Of a stretch of 60,516 bases of DNA, positions 17,313 through 26,991 are shown one piece after another. The notes under the pieces are model-generated. The model saw nothing but the letters and a program-made list of their open reading frames with translations, searched no databases and was not told where the DNA came from. This DNA comes from Myroides pelagicus (GTDB lineage: Bacteria; Bacteroidota; Bacteroidia; Flavobacteriales; Flavobacteriaceae). The DNA lies in the NCBI RefSeq assembly GCF_009711055.1, contig NZ_WMJY01000020.1, forward strand, positions 1-60,516. Direction: 5' to 3'. The position numbers and the translations under genes are program-made. Numbering within the stretch: position 1 is the first letter of the stretch; every line of letters starts with the position of its first letter.

Positions 17313-18623
17313 TTATTTAAAAGTATTTCGCTTATCAGGTACTCGCAACAATAGAACAAAACCAAGAGCAAAAAACACAATTAAGAACAGAATTGCATTT
17401 TGCATTCTACCTGTTAAGTCACTTACCAACCCATACATAAACATTCCTAATACAATACCGATCTTTTCCGTTACGTCATAAAAACTAAAGAAAGAAGTCG
17501 TGTCCCTAGTCTCAGGCAAAAGTTTAGAATACGTAGAACGAGAAAGTGACTGAATCCCACCCATTACTAGACCAACAGTTCCTGCTGCTATATAAAATTG
17601 GCTTGGACTACTAATCGTATAAGCATAAATACATATTATAACCCATAACGCATTTAACAAGCATAAAGTATATATGTTTCCTATTTTTGACGATATTTTT
17701 GAGGTTAATATAGCGCCAATAACAGCCACAAGCTGTATCACCAGGATACTAACTATTAGACCAGTAGTGCGCTCGCTCTCTGTCCCCCATTCGATTTCTT
17801 TCTCTCCAAAATATGCCGCAATAATCATCACTGTTTGTACTGCCATACTATAAACAAAAAAAGCTACCAAATAACGCTTTAAAGCTAGCTGATCTTTCAA
17901 TTGATGCCATACACCCCTCAACTCTCTAACTCCTTTAAAAATCAAAGAACGAGTGATCTTTTTATCATTTTTAAAATTTGGTAAATAGCTAAAAGTATAA
18001 AGTCCAAAACCAACCCACCATAATCCTACCATAATAAATGAAAAACGCATAGCTTGCATAGCCGATGAAAAACCGAAATACTCTGCATTCATAACCATCG
18101 CTAAATTAATTAATAGCAATACAACACTCCCTACATAACCTAACGCATATCCTTTTGCACTAATTCTATCCTGTTGATCAGAAGGAGCAATCTCTGGCAA
18201 ATATGAATTATAGAACACTAAACTACCCCAGAAACCAATCAGCCCAAACATATAAAGCAGTAAACTCCATAAAAAATAGTCTAAACTAAAAAAGTACATT
18301 AACATACATGAGACTGAGCCAATTCCACAGAAAAGTTTCATAAAAAACTTCTTCGTTCCTAGATAATCAGCAATACCAGACAAAATAGGCGAAATAATTG
18401 CTACAACAAGAAAACCTAATGCAGTGATATAACTAATAATCGATTCACTTTTAATAGAAACACCAAATAACTCGTAAGAATCAACACCTAACTCTCTAAA
18501 TAAAGCTCCATAATATAAAGGAAAAATAGAAGATGAGATCACCAATGCATATACTGAATTTGCCCAATCGTAGAATGCCCATGCATTCATTATCTTTTTA
18601 TCTCCTTTTACAAATCTATCCAT
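17313..18623 (-). CDS. MFS transporter, UMF1 / Atg22-like family
   Basis: A 436-residue integral membrane protein with about 12 hydrophobic helices. The opening KIMNAWAFYDWANSVYALVISSSIFPLYY and the loop GALADYLGTKK-like GIADYLGTKKFFMK are characteristic of the UMF1 subgroup of MFS permeases related to yeast Atg22. The bacterial substrate is not established, though the yeast relative exports amino acids from the vacuole. The M48 lipoprotease gene lies downstream behind a terminator. The lipoprotein at 16286 follows on the same strand without one. Confidence 0.85.
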   Translation of the reverse strand: MDRFVKGDKKIMNAWAFYDWANSVYALVISSSIFPLYYGALFRELGVDSYELFGVSIKSESIISYITALGFLVVAIISPILSGIADYLGTKKFFMKLFCGIGSVSCMLMYFFSLDYFLWSLLLYMFGLIGFWGSLVFYNSYLPEIAPSDQQDRISAKGYALGYVGSVVLLLINLAMVMNAEYFGFSSAMQAMRFSFIMVGLWWVGFGLYTFSYLPNFKNDKKITRSLIFKGVRELRGVWHQLKDQLALKRYLVAFFVYSMAVQTVMIIAAYFGEKEIEWGTESERTTGLIVSILVIQLVAVIGAILTSKISSKIGNIYTLCLLNALWVIICIYAYTISSPSQFYIAAGTVGLVMGGIQSLSRSTYSKLLPETRDTTSFFSFYDVTEKIGIVLGMFMYGLVSDLTGRMQNAILFLIVFFALGFVLLLRVPDKRNTFK

Positions 18624-18646
18624 AACCGAACGCTCTAAAATTAAAA

Positions 18647-18669
18647 AAAGCTATCAAGTGATAGCCTTT
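18647..18669 (-). terminator. intrinsic terminator upstream of the UMF1 gene
   Basis: GCTATCA/TGATAGC (18650-18656 with 18659-18665), with flanking AAA/TTT pairs and a minus-strand T-run. It lies immediately after the M48 protease stop codon (18673) and separates the protease from the transporter gene. Confidence 0.8.
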
Positions 18670-18672
18670 ATA

Positions 18673-19485
18673 TTACTTAAAACTCACACCAAACTTAGCC
18701 GCTTCAGCCTTAGCCGCAGGGATCAATTTGCGCAGTTCTTCAATACGATCTTGATTTGTCGGGTGTGTACTCAAAAAAGAAGATTGACTACCTCCTCCAT
18801 TTCTTGCAGCCATACGCGACCAAAAAGACACAGCCTCCTCAGGGTTATAACCTGCTATTGCCATCAAAGTTAAACCTATTTTATCTGCTTCACTTTCATT
18901 TGAACGACTAAAAGGCAACATATAACCAACTTGCGAGCCTATTCCATAAGCGGCTGACCACAATTGTTTCGCACGCGGATCTGAATTTTGAGTTAATATC
19001 CCTACACCAACTGCTCCTACCTGTTGCAACAACGCATTACTCATTCGCTGCTGACCGTGGTTTGCTAAAGCATGTGCTACTTCGTGCCCCATCACTACAG
19101 CAATCCCTGCATCAGTTTTGCACACTGGCAAAATTCCCGTATAGAAGACAATCTTTCCCCCTGGCATACACCACGCATTTAATTCATCACTCTGAACTAG
19201 GTTATACTCCCATTGATAGTCTTTTAAATATCCACTATATCCATTCGCATTCAACCATGTCTCAGCTGCTACTTTTATCTTCTTACCAATATCCTCTACA
19301 CGTTTTGCATCTTTAGTACCTGTCACGCGTTTGTTCTCCTGTAAAAATTCATCGTACTGTTGAAACGCCATAGGGAACAATTCTGAATTTGGAGTTAATG
19401 CTAATGTACTCTTTCCTGAGAATGGATTAGTAGCACACGAACCTAATAATAAAGCACTTAGTATAAAAGTAACTGATTTTTTCAT
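18673..19485 (-). CDS. M48-family zinc metalloprotease, lipoprotein
   Basis: A 270-residue lipoprotein (lipobox LLGSC within the first 20 residues) with the M48 zinc site HEVAH (His134, Glu135, His138) and the downstream glutamate in the ESEADKIG block. This is the LoiP/YggG/BepA-like single-domain class, acting on outer-membrane proteins or envelope quality control from the periplasmic face. The frame extends upstream to a TTG at 19506. ATG 19485 (MKKSVTFIL) gives a normal lipoprotein signal and is preferred. Single gene with its own terminator. Confidence 0.9.
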   Translation of the reverse strand: MKKSVTFILSALLLGSCATNPFSGKSTLALTPNSELFPMAFQQYDEFLQENKRVTGTKDAKRVEDIGKKIKVAAETWLNANGYSGYLKDYQWEYNLVQSDELNAWCMPGGKIVFYTGILPVCKTDAGIAVVMGHEVAHALANHGQQRMSNALLQQVGAVGVGILTQNSDPRAKQLWSAAYGIGSQVGYMLPFSRSNESEADKIGLTLMAIAGYNPEEAVSFWSRMAARNGGGSQSSFLSTHPTNQDRIEELRKLIPAAKAEAAKFGVSFK

Positions 19486-19506
19486 TGTATTGTGTTTTTT
19501 TTTCAA

Positions 19507-20190
19507 AAATAAAATAAATAATTAAATGTATCTCCATCTGATATAATAAAGGGAGATCATTGATATATCCAACGAAATAACATCTGATTATTTTCTTAAG
19601 GGCTGCCAATAATTCTTTCTAATTTTCAAGAAGCTACTACTTCTCCCTACTAAATCATTGGTACGAGACTAAACAGAAATAGTAAATTTATAAAAACAAA
19701 TAACTAATTCTAATTCAAAGAGGTGTTAAAACAATAGTGCACGAATTCTGCACGAATAGGTCAACAAAGGACGGAAAAATAATACAAGGGGAACGATTAT
19801 CAGCCAAAACTACCTAGTTTGTTTGCAAATAACAATATAGGAAATTCATACCACTTAAATCATTGACCATCAAAATCTATTGGACTTTTCATTTACAACA
19901 GGGAGCATCAAAAACCCCCTAAACATATGTACACTTGATGTAATAAAGAAGGATAAGATAATATCTTCCCACTATACAACATATCCATCCTTACAAAAAT
20001 AATGAGTTTCTATTACATTTTATTAAAAAAGAATATTAAGTACTTATTTAAAAAAAACTTCTAATTATGGTTTTAAAAAACAGATAAAACAGCCTGTGAT
20101 AAATAACCTAAACTTTACACACACAAAAGTACAACACACCACTCTACGACATAAAATTTTGTACATTTACATCCAAACAAGAGCATAAAA
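19507..20190. other. 680-base gene-free stretch with repeat copy 3
   Basis: No supported coding frame. The stretch is strongly AT-rich apart from the repeat fragment at 19736-19774. TTTTG near 20157 and TACATTTA near 20161 lie before the hydrolase gene but do not form a full -33/-7 pair. Confidence 0.5.
19736..19774 (+). repeat. dispersed intergenic repeat, partial copy 3
   Basis: 31 of 39 bases match the reverse complement of 46404-46442, including GTGCAC, GCACG and TAGGTCAA. The palindromic 67-base core found in copies 1 and 2 is missing here, so this is the tail of the element only. Confidence 0.55.
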
Positions 20191-21066
20191 ATGGAAACTC
20201 AAAAACAAAAGCAGTCCCTTGAGATTCCTAAGGGAATAATCCTGACTGCTAAAACACTACAGTTTTTTTCGAAAGACTTAGCAACTAAATTCGCCCAAAA
20301 TTTATTCATTACACCGATAAAGTTTAAACCGCCAAAACGCGAAAGAGAAATGCTTGAAAAAAGCATTATTACAAAAATTACGGTACGCAAACTAGGAAAA
20401 GACATTTGCGTTTACCAATATGGAACAAATAAAAATACTACAAAGAAAGCCTTACTAATCCATGGTTGGAATGGACGTGGTACCCAATTAGTTACAATAG
20501 CTAATATGCTAATGCGCCAAGGATATGACATTGTTAGTTTTGATGCGCCTGGTCATGGTAAATCCCCTAAATCAAAGACTAACCTAACAGAGTTTATGGC
20601 TTCTGCCTTTGAAGTAGAACAACAGTTTGGACCCTTTGATTTAGTAGTAGGCCACTCATTAGGAGGTATGACGACTGTCAATTGTTTAAAAGATGGTTTA
20701 AAAGCAAAGAAAGCAGTTATCATCGGAAGTGGAGATGTGGTAGAAGATGTAATTGATGAATTTGTAGATCAAATACAACTAAAACCAATAATTGCAAAAA
20801 AAATAAAAGAGCGATTCGAAAATCAATTTAACCAATCAATGCGTAGCTACTGCGTTCATCTAGCAGCAGAGCAAGTAAAGATACCTTTGCTAATTATACA
20901 TGATGAAGATGATGCTGATGTTCATTACAAAGCCGCCTATGAAATAAAAAAACACGCTGACCAAGGAGAATTGATGATTACTAAAGAACTAGGCCATCGC
21001 AAAATACTAGGAAACAAGAAAGTAATTGAACGCATCATGAGTTTTGTACAAAAAGAAAACGAATGA
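20191..21066 (+). CDS. alpha/beta hydrolase
   Basis: A 291-residue alpha/beta-fold hydrolase. The oxyanion/HG motif is in LIHGWNGRG, the nucleophile elbow is GHSLGG, the acid is in HDEDDADVHYK and the catalytic His is in LGHRKILG. There is no signal peptide, so it is cytoplasmic. The substrate is unknown. The last four bases overlap the start of the msrB-like gene (ATGA), so the two are translationally coupled. This suggests a joint role in stress or repair, but that is inference. Confidence 0.88.
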   Translation: METQKQKQSLEIPKGIILTAKTLQFFSKDLATKFAQNLFITPIKFKPPKREREMLEKSIITKITVRKLGKDICVYQYGTNKNTTKKALLIHGWNGRGTQLVTIANMLMRQGYDIVSFDAPGHGKSPKSKTNLTEFMASAFEVEQQFGPFDLVVGHSLGGMTTVNCLKDGLKAKKAVIIGSGDVVEDVIDEFVDQIQLKPIIAKKIKERFENQFNQSMRSYCVHLAAEQVKIPLLIIHDEDDADVHYKAAYEIKKHADQGELMITKELGHRKILGNKKVIERIMSFVQKENE

Positions 21067-21545
21067 AATACTTCCTACTTATACTAACAATATTAAGCAA
21101 CCTAACAGCTTGTCGAGAAAAAAAATATACTATTCAAGAACCAATGAAAAAAGACACGCATACGACAGAAGAACAGTGGAAGCAAGTATTAACTGATGAA
21201 GAATACTATATATTAAGGGAAAAAGGTACAGAGCGTCCATTTACAGGACAGTACAACGACTTCTATGAAAAAGGAAGTTATCACTGTGCTGCATGTGATC
21301 AAAAATTATTTGATTCTAATACCAAATTTGACGGACACTGTGGCTGGCCATCATTTGACAAAGCTATAAAAGGATCAGTTGAGTATATTCGAGACGTATC
21401 ACACGGTATGATACGTACAGAAGTAATTTGTTCTAATTGTCATGGACACTTAGGACATGTTTTTCCAGATGGACCAAAAGAAACTACTGGGGACAGATAT
21501 TGTATGAATTCCATTTCGTTGAAATTCATACCAGAAAATAAGTAA
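21063..21545 (+). CDS. msrB: peptide-methionine (R)-S-oxide reductase, lipoprotein form
   Basis: A 160-residue MsrB that reduces methionine-R-sulfoxide in proteins. Four zinc cysteines (75, 78, 123, 126 in CAACD and CSNCHGH) and the catalytic Cys147 in RYCMNS are present. The N-terminus has a short hydrophobic segment ending LTAC, a plausible lipobox, so the enzyme is probably anchored in the envelope and repairs periplasmic proteins. The start overlaps the preceding hydrolase gene by 4 bases. A hairpin at 21553-21606 closes the unit. Confidence 0.94.
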   Translation: MKYFLLILTILSNLTACREKKYTIQEPMKKDTHTTEEQWKQVLTDEEYYILREKGTERPFTGQYNDFYEKGSYHCAACDQKLFDSNTKFDGHCGWPSFDKAIKGSVEYIRDVSHGMIRTEVICSNCHGHLGHVFPDGPKETTGDRYCMNSISLKFIPENK

Positions 21546-21552
21546 TTAACAG

Positions 21553-21606
21553 AAAATCGCTAGATAGGAAAAAAGCTTAAGTATAGCAGTCCCTACTAGC
21601 GATTTT
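21553..21606. terminator. terminator between msrB and birA
   Basis: AAAATCGCTAG (21553-21563) pairs with CTAGCGATTTT (21596-21606) across a 32-base loop. It sits between convergent genes and is followed by T-rich sequence on both strands. Confidence 0.65.
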
Positions 21607-21616
21607 TCGTTAATCA

Positions 21617-22348
21617 TTAATAAAGGAGCTTTACTTCTTTTACACCAAAAGTAAACAAAGAATCGTCTTCACAGCGAACTTCTAAATGCCCATAAGGACT
21701 AACCCCTTCTATAATCCCCATAAACCTCTTACCTGATGGTAATTCAAATACAGAAGGCTGCCCCTTTCTATACAACTGACAAAGGTATTCTTCCCATAGT
21801 TGACTTTCCTCTCCCTCTCTCAAGCGATGACAATAACATATTAATTGTTCAACAACACCAACTAACAATTGATCTTTATCTAATTGATGACCAATTAACT
21901 TAGCCAGAGATGTAGCTTTATTTAAAGAGTTAAATACAGTTTGATTAACATTTATACCGATGCCGACAATAGATACTATTTTACCGTCAGCTTTAAAAAT
22001 ATTTTCAATTAATATACCGCCAAGTTTACTATTAACTGCCAAAATGTCGTTTGGCCATTTAATATCCAATTCAACATTTAGCATTTTTTTAATTGCTGAT
22101 TTTACAGCTAAAGCAGTTACAATATTTAAACAAAAAATCTCTTCAATAGTAGACACACAATCCTTCACTAAGACACTAAAAGTAAGGTTAGTACCCACCT
22201 CTGCATTCCAAACCGCTCCGCGTTGCCCTTTACCAGCATATTGATTTTCAGTACTGACAACGGTGAAGTTTATCAAGTCTGTAGTAGATAAAAGATCTTT
22301 CAAATAGGTATTCGTAGATGCTGTGGCATCGAGTTTGATAATATTCAT
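21617..22348 (-). CDS. birA: biotin--[acetyl-CoA-carboxylase] ligase
   Basis: A 243-residue BirA-type ligase that attaches biotin to the carboxylase carrier protein. The biotinoyl-AMP site shows GKGQRG, the KWPNDI motif and KLGGILIE. The C-terminal SH3-like domain ends the protein. The N-terminal helix-turn-helix of E. coli BirA is absent, so this is a ligase only and not a repressor. It is divergent from rsfS. Back-to-back -7 elements lie at 22384-22415. Confidence 0.93.
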   Translation of the reverse strand: MNIIKLDATASTNTYLKDLLSTTDLINFTVVSTENQYAGKGQRGAVWNAEVGTNLTFSVLVKDCVSTIEEIFCLNIVTALAVKSAIKKMLNVELDIKWPNDILAVNSKLGGILIENIFKADGKIVSIVGIGINVNQTVFNSLNKATSLAKLIGHQLDKDQLLVGVVEQLICYCHRLREGEESQLWEEYLCQLYRKGQPSVFELPSGKRFMGIIEGVSPYGHLEVRCEDDSLFTFGVKEVKLLY

Positions 22349-22383
22349 ATAAAATAATTCTAGACAAATCTAATCCGATTCAT

Positions 22384-22391
22384 TATATTTG
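22384..22391 (+). promoter_or_regulatory. -7 element (TATATTTG) toward rsfS
   Basis: TATATTTG on the plus strand, 54 bases before the rsfS ATG. It is paired with the divergent element at 22408-22415. Confidence 0.4.
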
Positions 22392-22407
22392 GTGCCTAAT
22401 TCTAGAA

Positions 22408-22415
22408 CAAATATA
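22408..22415 (-). promoter_or_regulatory. -7 element (TATATTTG) toward birA
   Basis: The minus strand reads TATATTTG, 59 bases before the birA ATG. The two opposed elements are 16 bases apart, so the rsfS and birA promoters overlap and could interfere with each other. Confidence 0.4.
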
Positions 22416-22445
22416 CTTAATCGCAATAAATAAGATAAAAATTAA

Positions 22446-22817
22446 ATGGCAGAGAAGAATATCAAAATTGACGACTTAATTGCAAACGTAATTAAAGGAA
22501 TTGAAGCAGTAAAAGGAGAAAATATTACTATCTTAGACCTAAGAGAAATAGACAATACCCCATGCGATTATTTTATAATCTGTGATGGTAACTCAAACAC
22601 ACAGGTAAACGCAATTTCAGGTGCAATCCAAAAAACGGTATCAAAAGAACTACACGATAAACCTTGGCATGTAGAAGGAGAAGATAATGCAGAATGGATC
22701 TTAATGGATTATGTGAACGTAGTAGTACATGTATTCCAAAAGAATATACGCGAATTTTATGACATCGATAACTTATGGGGTGATGCAAAAATTACAACTA
22801 TTACAAGCCAATACTAA
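22446..22817 (+). CDS. rsfS: ribosome silencing factor RsfS
   Basis: A 123-residue RsfS/Iojap protein that binds uL14 and blocks subunit joining during starvation. The family core is clear: ILDLREIDNTPCDYFIICDGNSNTQV, then WHVEGEDNAEWILMDY and VHVFQKNIREFYDIDNLWGDA. It is first in a co-directional run with ftsH 16 bases downstream, an arrangement that is common in Bacteroidota. It probably shares a promoter with ftsH. Confidence 0.95.
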   Translation: MAEKNIKIDDLIANVIKGIEAVKGENITILDLREIDNTPCDYFIICDGNSNTQVNAISGAIQKTVSKELHDKPWHVEGEDNAEWILMDYVNVVVHVFQKNIREFYDIDNLWGDAKITTITSQY

Positions 22818-22833
22818 ATAAAAACTATCATTC

Positions 22834-24801
22834 ATGGCAGGAAATATGAAACCAAATCCAAATAAATCAAAATTTAATCCTTGGCTACTATATGGTAGTA
22901 TCTTGGTGATAATTTTGGTTATTCAACTTTTGACCAGAGGAAGCAGTTTTGGCAATACAAAAGAACTGAGTCTTTCTAAACTTTATGAATATGTAGACAA
23001 AGGATATGTAGATAAAATAGAGTTTAGCCGAAGTGCAGCTAAAGTGTATATCAAAGAAAGTGCTTTGGAAAGTGTCGAAGATTTGAAAAACACTCAAAGT
23101 AAACCTCTTTTAGGTCAACAATCTAAAGGTCCACAATTCATTACTGATATTGGAGACCCAAAAATTCTTCAAGAAAAATTAGACCTTGCAGTAAAAGATC
23201 AAAAATTAACAGAGTATAAATCTGAGCCAGAAAGTAACTGGGGGGATTTCTTAATTAGCTTTTTACCAATCATCATTATCATTGGATTCTGGTTATTCAT
23301 GATGAGAAGAATGACTGGTGGAGGTGGCTCTGGAGGAGGAGGTCAAATCTTCTCTATTGGAAAATCTAAAGCAAAGTTATTCGATGAGAAAAACGACATT
23401 CAAGTAAGCTTTAAAGATGTTGCAGGACTAGAGGGAGCAAAAGACGAAATCGTAGAAATCGTAGAATTCTTAAAGAATCCAGAAAAATATACATCTATTG
23501 GTGGTAAAATACCAAAAGGAGCCTTATTAGTAGGGCCTCCAGGAACGGGTAAAACATTATTAGCAAAAGCTGTGGCAGGAGAGGCTAAAGTACCTTTCTT
23601 TTCACTGTCTGGATCAGATTTTGTTGAGATGTTTGTTGGTGTTGGAGCTTCACGTGTTCGTGACCTATTCAAACAAGCAAAAGAGAAATCTCCAGCAATC
23701 ATTTTCATCGATGAGATTGATGCCGTAGGACGAGCTAGAGGTAAAAGTAACTTTTCAGGATCAAACGATGAGAGAGAAAATACGCTAAACCAACTGTTAA
23801 CTGAAATGGACGGATTTGGTTCAAATACAAATGTAATTGTATTAGCAGCAACTAACCGTGCAGAGATCTTAGACAAAGCATTACTACGTGCTGGTCGATT
23901 TGACAGACAGATTTACGTTGACTTGCCAGATGTAAAAGAACGCGAACAAATATTTAATGTTCATTTGAGAAACATCAAAAAGGTAGATAATTTAGATATT
24001 GACTTTTTAGCCAAACAAACACCTGGATTTTCAGGAGCAGATATTGCAAATGTTTGTAATGAGGCTGCATTAACAGCTGCTAGAAAAGACAAATCACAAG
24101 TAGATATGCAAGACTTCTTAGATGCTGTAGATAGAATTATAGGAGGTCTAGAAAAGAAAAACAAAATCATAAGTCCAGATGAAAAGTATGCAATTGCAAT
24201 ACACGAAGCTGGACATGCTACTGTAAGTTGGATGTGTGAACATGCATCGCCACTAGTAAAAGTGACAATTGTACCACGTGGACAAAGCTTAGGAGCCGCT
24301 TGGTACTTACCAGCAGAAAGACAAATCGTACGTACAGAACAAATGTTAGATGAGATGTGTGCTACAATGGGAGGACGTGCTGCCGAGAAGATTATCTTTG
24401 ACAAAATATCAACTGGAGCATTAAGTGATTTAGAAAAAGTAACGAAACAAGCTAAAGCTATGGTTACTGTATATGGACTGAATGAAAAGTTAGGAAATAT
24501 TACCTATTACGATTCATCAGGACAAGGAGAATATAACTTCTCTAAACCATACTCAGAAGACACAGCTAAAGTAATTGATGAGGAAATCTCTAAATTAATT
24601 GAAGGTCAGTATGAAAGAGCACAAAAAATCTTAAGTGATAATCGCGATAAGCTTATCCAATTGGCAGATTTATTATGTGAAAAAGAAGTTATCTTTAAAC
24701 AAGATTTAGAAAACATCTTTGGAAAAAGACCATTTGACAAAGAAGTTATCGAAGATATAGAAGTAACTGAAGTAGAGAAAAGCGCAGAAGGCGAAGCATA
24801 A
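22834..24801 (+). CDS. ftsH: ATP-dependent zinc metalloprotease FtsH
   Basis: A 655-residue membrane-anchored AAA+ protease. There are two transmembrane helices (about residues 17-35 and 143-161) with a periplasmic loop between them. A Gly-rich linker ([11 protein letters not shown]) follows. Walker A is GPPGTGKT (234-241) and Walker B is IIFIDEIDA. The second region of homology is around RAGRFDR. The zinc site is HEAGH (457-461), with a later Asp/Glu ligand. It degrades misassembled membrane proteins and regulatory targets. It follows rsfS closely and ends with a strong hairpin at 24831. Confidence 0.97.
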   Translation: MAGNMKPNPNKSKFNPWLLYGSILVIILVIQLLTRGSSFGNTKELSLSKLYEYVDKGYVDKIEFSRSAAKVYIKESALESVEDLKNTQSKPLLGQQSKGPQFITDIGDPKILQEKLDLAVKDQKLTEYKSEPESNWGDFLISFLPIIIIIGFWLFMMRRMTGGGGSGGGGQIFSIGKSKAKLFDEKNDIQVSFKDVAGLEGAKDEIVEIVEFLKNPEKYTSIGGKIPKGALLVGPPGTGKTLLAKAVAGEAKVPFFSLSGSDFVEMFVGVGASRVRDLFKQAKEKSPAIIFIDEIDAVGRARGKSNFSGSNDERENTLNQLLTEMDGFGSNTNVIVLAATNRAEILDKALLRAGRFDRQIYVDLPDVKEREQIFNVHLRNIKKVDNLDIDFLAKQTPGFSGADIANVCNEAALTAARKDKSQVDMQDFLDAVDRIIGGLEKKNKIISPDEKYAIAIHEAGHATVSWMCEHASPLVKVTIVPRGQSLGAAWYLPAERQIVRTEQMLDEMCATMGGRAAEKIIFDKISTGALSDLEKVTKQAKAMVTVYGLNEKLGNITYYDSSGQGEYNFSKPYSEDTAKVIDEEISKLIEGQYERAQKILSDNRDKLIQLADLLCEKEVIFKQDLENIFGKRPFDKEVIEDIEVTEVEKSAEGEA

Positions 24802-24830
24802 AATCTCTCCGAAGTAACGTAATTACTAAA

Positions 24831-24870
24831 AAACTTAACTTAAAGCCTGCTTTAAGTTAAGTTTTTTTTT
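24831..24870 (+). terminator. intrinsic terminator after ftsH
   Basis: A 15-16-bp stem (24831-24846 with 24849-24864) runs into a T-tract ending at 24870. The last T of the tract begins the next -7 element. Confidence 0.85.
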
Positions 24871-24877
24871 ATCTTTG
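24870..24877 (+). promoter_or_regulatory. -7 element (TATCTTTG) for the LUD-cdsA-psd run
   Basis: TATCTTTG matches TAnnTTTG, 38 bases before the ATG at 24916 and overlapping the end of the ftsH terminator T-tract. Confidence 0.5.
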
Positions 24878-24915
24878 AGTACTAATATCAAATTTTATCC
24901 CTCTACACTTGTAGT

Positions 24916-25527
24916 ATGAGTTTTTTCAAGAAATTATTTAAAATTTTCGAATCCGCACCACCAGAAGAGGAAAAAACTACTGAGGAAAGAGGACAATATC
25001 TTCCTGAGACAGTTTTGCCTGCAGATGAATTATTCACTATTAACTTTACTGATAATGGTGGTAAGTTTTTATACTGTGAAACAGATGAAGAACTTAAGGA
25101 AACTTTTATAAATATTTTATTGGAAAACGATTGGTTTGAGAAAGAAGCATTGACTAATGAATGCAAACTTCATTCTTTGCTAAAAGACAATAATGTCAAT
25201 TTTGAAAACATCAAAGAACCAAGTTTCTTTTTATCCTCATGCGAGAGTTTAATTGCAGACGAAGGATCTATTCTATTCTCGGATAGACAATTAAAAGATA
25301 ACAAGGCAAACCATTTACCTTACAATATCGTTGTCATTGCTAAAACTAGTCAAATTACAAGAACTAAGAGTGATGGACTACGTGAGATAAAACGCAAGTA
25401 CAAAAGTGCACTACCAAGTAATATTACTGCATTCAATTGCTTCAAAGCAGCAGCTGTAGAAAGTGACTTTCTAAGCTATGGGAGAACTCCTAAAAATTTA
25501 TACTTAATTCTATTAGAAGATTTATAA
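24916..25527 (+). CDS. LUD-domain (LutC/YkgG-like) protein
   Basis: A 203-residue protein. The C-terminal two thirds fit the LUD fold of LutC/YkgG lactate-utilisation proteins: LIADEGSILFSDRQ, then YNIVVIAKTSQITRT, then YGRTPKNLYLILLED. The N-terminus is a short amphipathic helix (MSFFKKLFKIFESAP) followed by an acidic linker. It lacks LutA/LutB partners nearby, so a lactate role is doubtful. Stand-alone LUD proteins beside ftsH and cdsA are seen in Bacteroidota, and their function is not known to me. The stop codon lies one base before the cdsA ATG, so the two are tightly coupled. Confidence 0.8.
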   Translation: MSFFKKLFKIFESAPPEEEKTTEERGQYLPETVLPADELFTINFTDNGGKFLYCETDEELKETFINILLENDWFEKEALTNECKLHSLLKDNNVNFENIKEPSFFLSSCESLIADEGSILFSDRQLKDNKANHLPYNIVVIAKTSQITRTKSDGLREIKRKYKSALPSNITAFNCFKAAAVESDFLSYGRTPKNLYLILLEDL

Positions 25528-25528
25528 A

Positions 25529-26317
25529 ATGTCAGAAACATTAACTCGTTCTATATCTGGTATACTGTACATAATTATACTAATTGGAATGACCATATAT
25601 GGAGAATTCACATTTGAATTACTCTTTAGTATTTTCTTGCTAATCGGAGCATTTGAGTTTTCAAAACTAATAAAACTGCCTAAAGCTTTTTGCCTCGGTG
25701 TCTCCGCTATAACCATTGGTTTAATATACCTTCCAAACATACAATTACCAGGTAATATAATTGCTTTATTTGCAATTAGCGTATTGTTAGCCTTAATGGT
25801 TGAAATATTCAGCAAACGCAAACCAAATCGCTCACTATTTATAAAGTTAATTATCTTTTTGGGTTATATCATTGCCCCTTTTCTAACCCTAATTCTACTA
25901 CCAAAAGTAACAGGCACATATAATTCACAAATTATAATCATTATGTTCGTACTTATTTGGACAAATGATACCTTTGCATACGTCGTAGGAAAGAAATTTG
26001 GTAAGCACAAACTATTAGAACGAATATCTCCGAAAAAAACTATCGAAGGTTTTCTTGGTGGAATTTTCTTCAGTATTTTAGCAGGGCTTATTTTAAGCTA
26101 TTGTTTTACGACATTCTCACCTGTGGTATATATCTGTAGTGCAATATTTGTAGGTATATTTGGAACTATAGGGGATTTAGTAGAATCACATTTTAAGAGA
26201 GAAGCAAAAGTAAAAGACAGCGGTTCAATTATGCCTGGACATGGAGGTATACTAGATCGCTTAGATAGTGCTATATTTGTAGCACCATTTTTGTATATAA
26301 TTTTTCAAATATTATAA
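25529..26317 (+). CDS. cdsA: phosphatidate cytidylyltransferase
   Basis: A 262-residue membrane enzyme making CDP-diacylglycerol from phosphatidate and CTP, the branch point of phospholipid synthesis. About eight hydrophobic segments are visible. The CDP-transferase signature is at the C-terminus (VKDSGSIMPGHGGILDRLDS), with the conserved GD-x(3)-S of GDLVESHFKR just before it. It lies 1 base after the LUD gene and 2 bases before psd, so all three are co-translated in one operon. Confidence 0.95.
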   Translation: MSETLTRSISGILYIIILIGMTIYGEFTFELLFSIFLLIGAFEFSKLIKLPKAFCLGVSAITIGLIYLPNIQLPGNIIALFAISVLLALMVEIFSKRKPNRSLFIKLIIFLGYIIAPFLTLILLPKVTGTYNSQIIIIMFVLIWTNDTFAYVVGKKFGKHKLLERISPKKTIEGFLGGIFFSILAGLILSYCFTTFSPVVYICSAIFVGIFGTIGDLVESHFKREAKVKDSGSIMPGHGGILDRLDSAIFVAPFLYIIFQIL

Positions 26318-26319
26318 TT

Positions 26320-26973
26320 ATGTTTCATAAAGAAGGAACTAAAATCATTTTTTACTCAATGCTAATTACAGTAGCATTGGTACTAGCAGCAGACTATTTC
26401 CTAACCCTAAACTGGTTACGAATCGTTGTACAATGTACAATCCTTGTTTTTTTAGTAATTATATTACAGTTCTTTAGAAATCCAAACAGAACGATCACAG
26501 CAGCAGACAATACAATCGTTGCACCAGTTGATGGTAAAGTTGTTGTAATTGAAGAAGTTTACGAACCAGAGTACTTCAAAGACAAAAGACTAATGGTTTC
26601 TATCTTTATGTCTCCATTTAATGTACACGTAACTCGATATGCATTAAATGGTGAAATAAAATACAGTAAGTATCACCCAGGTAAATACCTAGTAGCTTGG
26701 CACCCAAAAGCTAGTGAAGAAAATGAAAGAACAACTATTGTAGTTGACAACCCAATATTCGGTGAAGTAATGTACAGACAAATTGCAGGTGCATTAGCTA
26801 AACGTATTGTAAACTATGCTAAAGTAGGCGAACATGCAATACAAGGTACGGATGCAGGATTCATCAAGTTTGGTTCACGCGTAGATTTATACTTACCTTT
26901 GGGAACTGATGTAAAAGTATTACTTAATCAGAAAGCCGTAGGTAATAAAACCATAATTGTAGAGAAAAAATAA
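26320..26973 (+). CDS. psd: phosphatidylserine decarboxylase (short, PSD-A type)
   Basis: A 217-residue proenzyme that makes phosphatidylethanolamine. Two N-terminal membrane helices (about 9-26 and 31-47) are followed by the catalytic domain with APVDGKVVVIEE, SPFNVHVTR and the C-terminal processing site FGSR. Self-cleavage between Gly and Ser would create the pyruvoyl group. The length and the FGS site fit the short bacterial/archaeal class rather than E. coli LGST-type Psd. It directly follows cdsA, so consecutive pathway steps are co-expressed. Confidence 0.94.
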   Translation: MFHKEGTKIIFYSMLITVALVLAADYFLTLNWLRIVVQCTILVFLVIILQFFRNPNRTITAADNTIVAPVDGKVVVIEEVYEPEYFKDKRLMVSIFMSPFNVHVTRYALNGEIKYSKYHPGKYLVAWHPKASEENERTTIVVDNPIFGEVMYRQIAGALAKRIVNYAKVGEHAIQGTDAGFIKFGSRVDLYLPLGTDVKVLLNQKAVGNKTIIVEKK

Positions 26974-26991
26974 ACCTGTACTCAAACAGTG

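Noticed and set aside
23400..23876. 158-codon antisense frame inside ftsH
   Set aside because: ftsH is fully conserved on the other strand; long antisense frames there follow from its codon bias.
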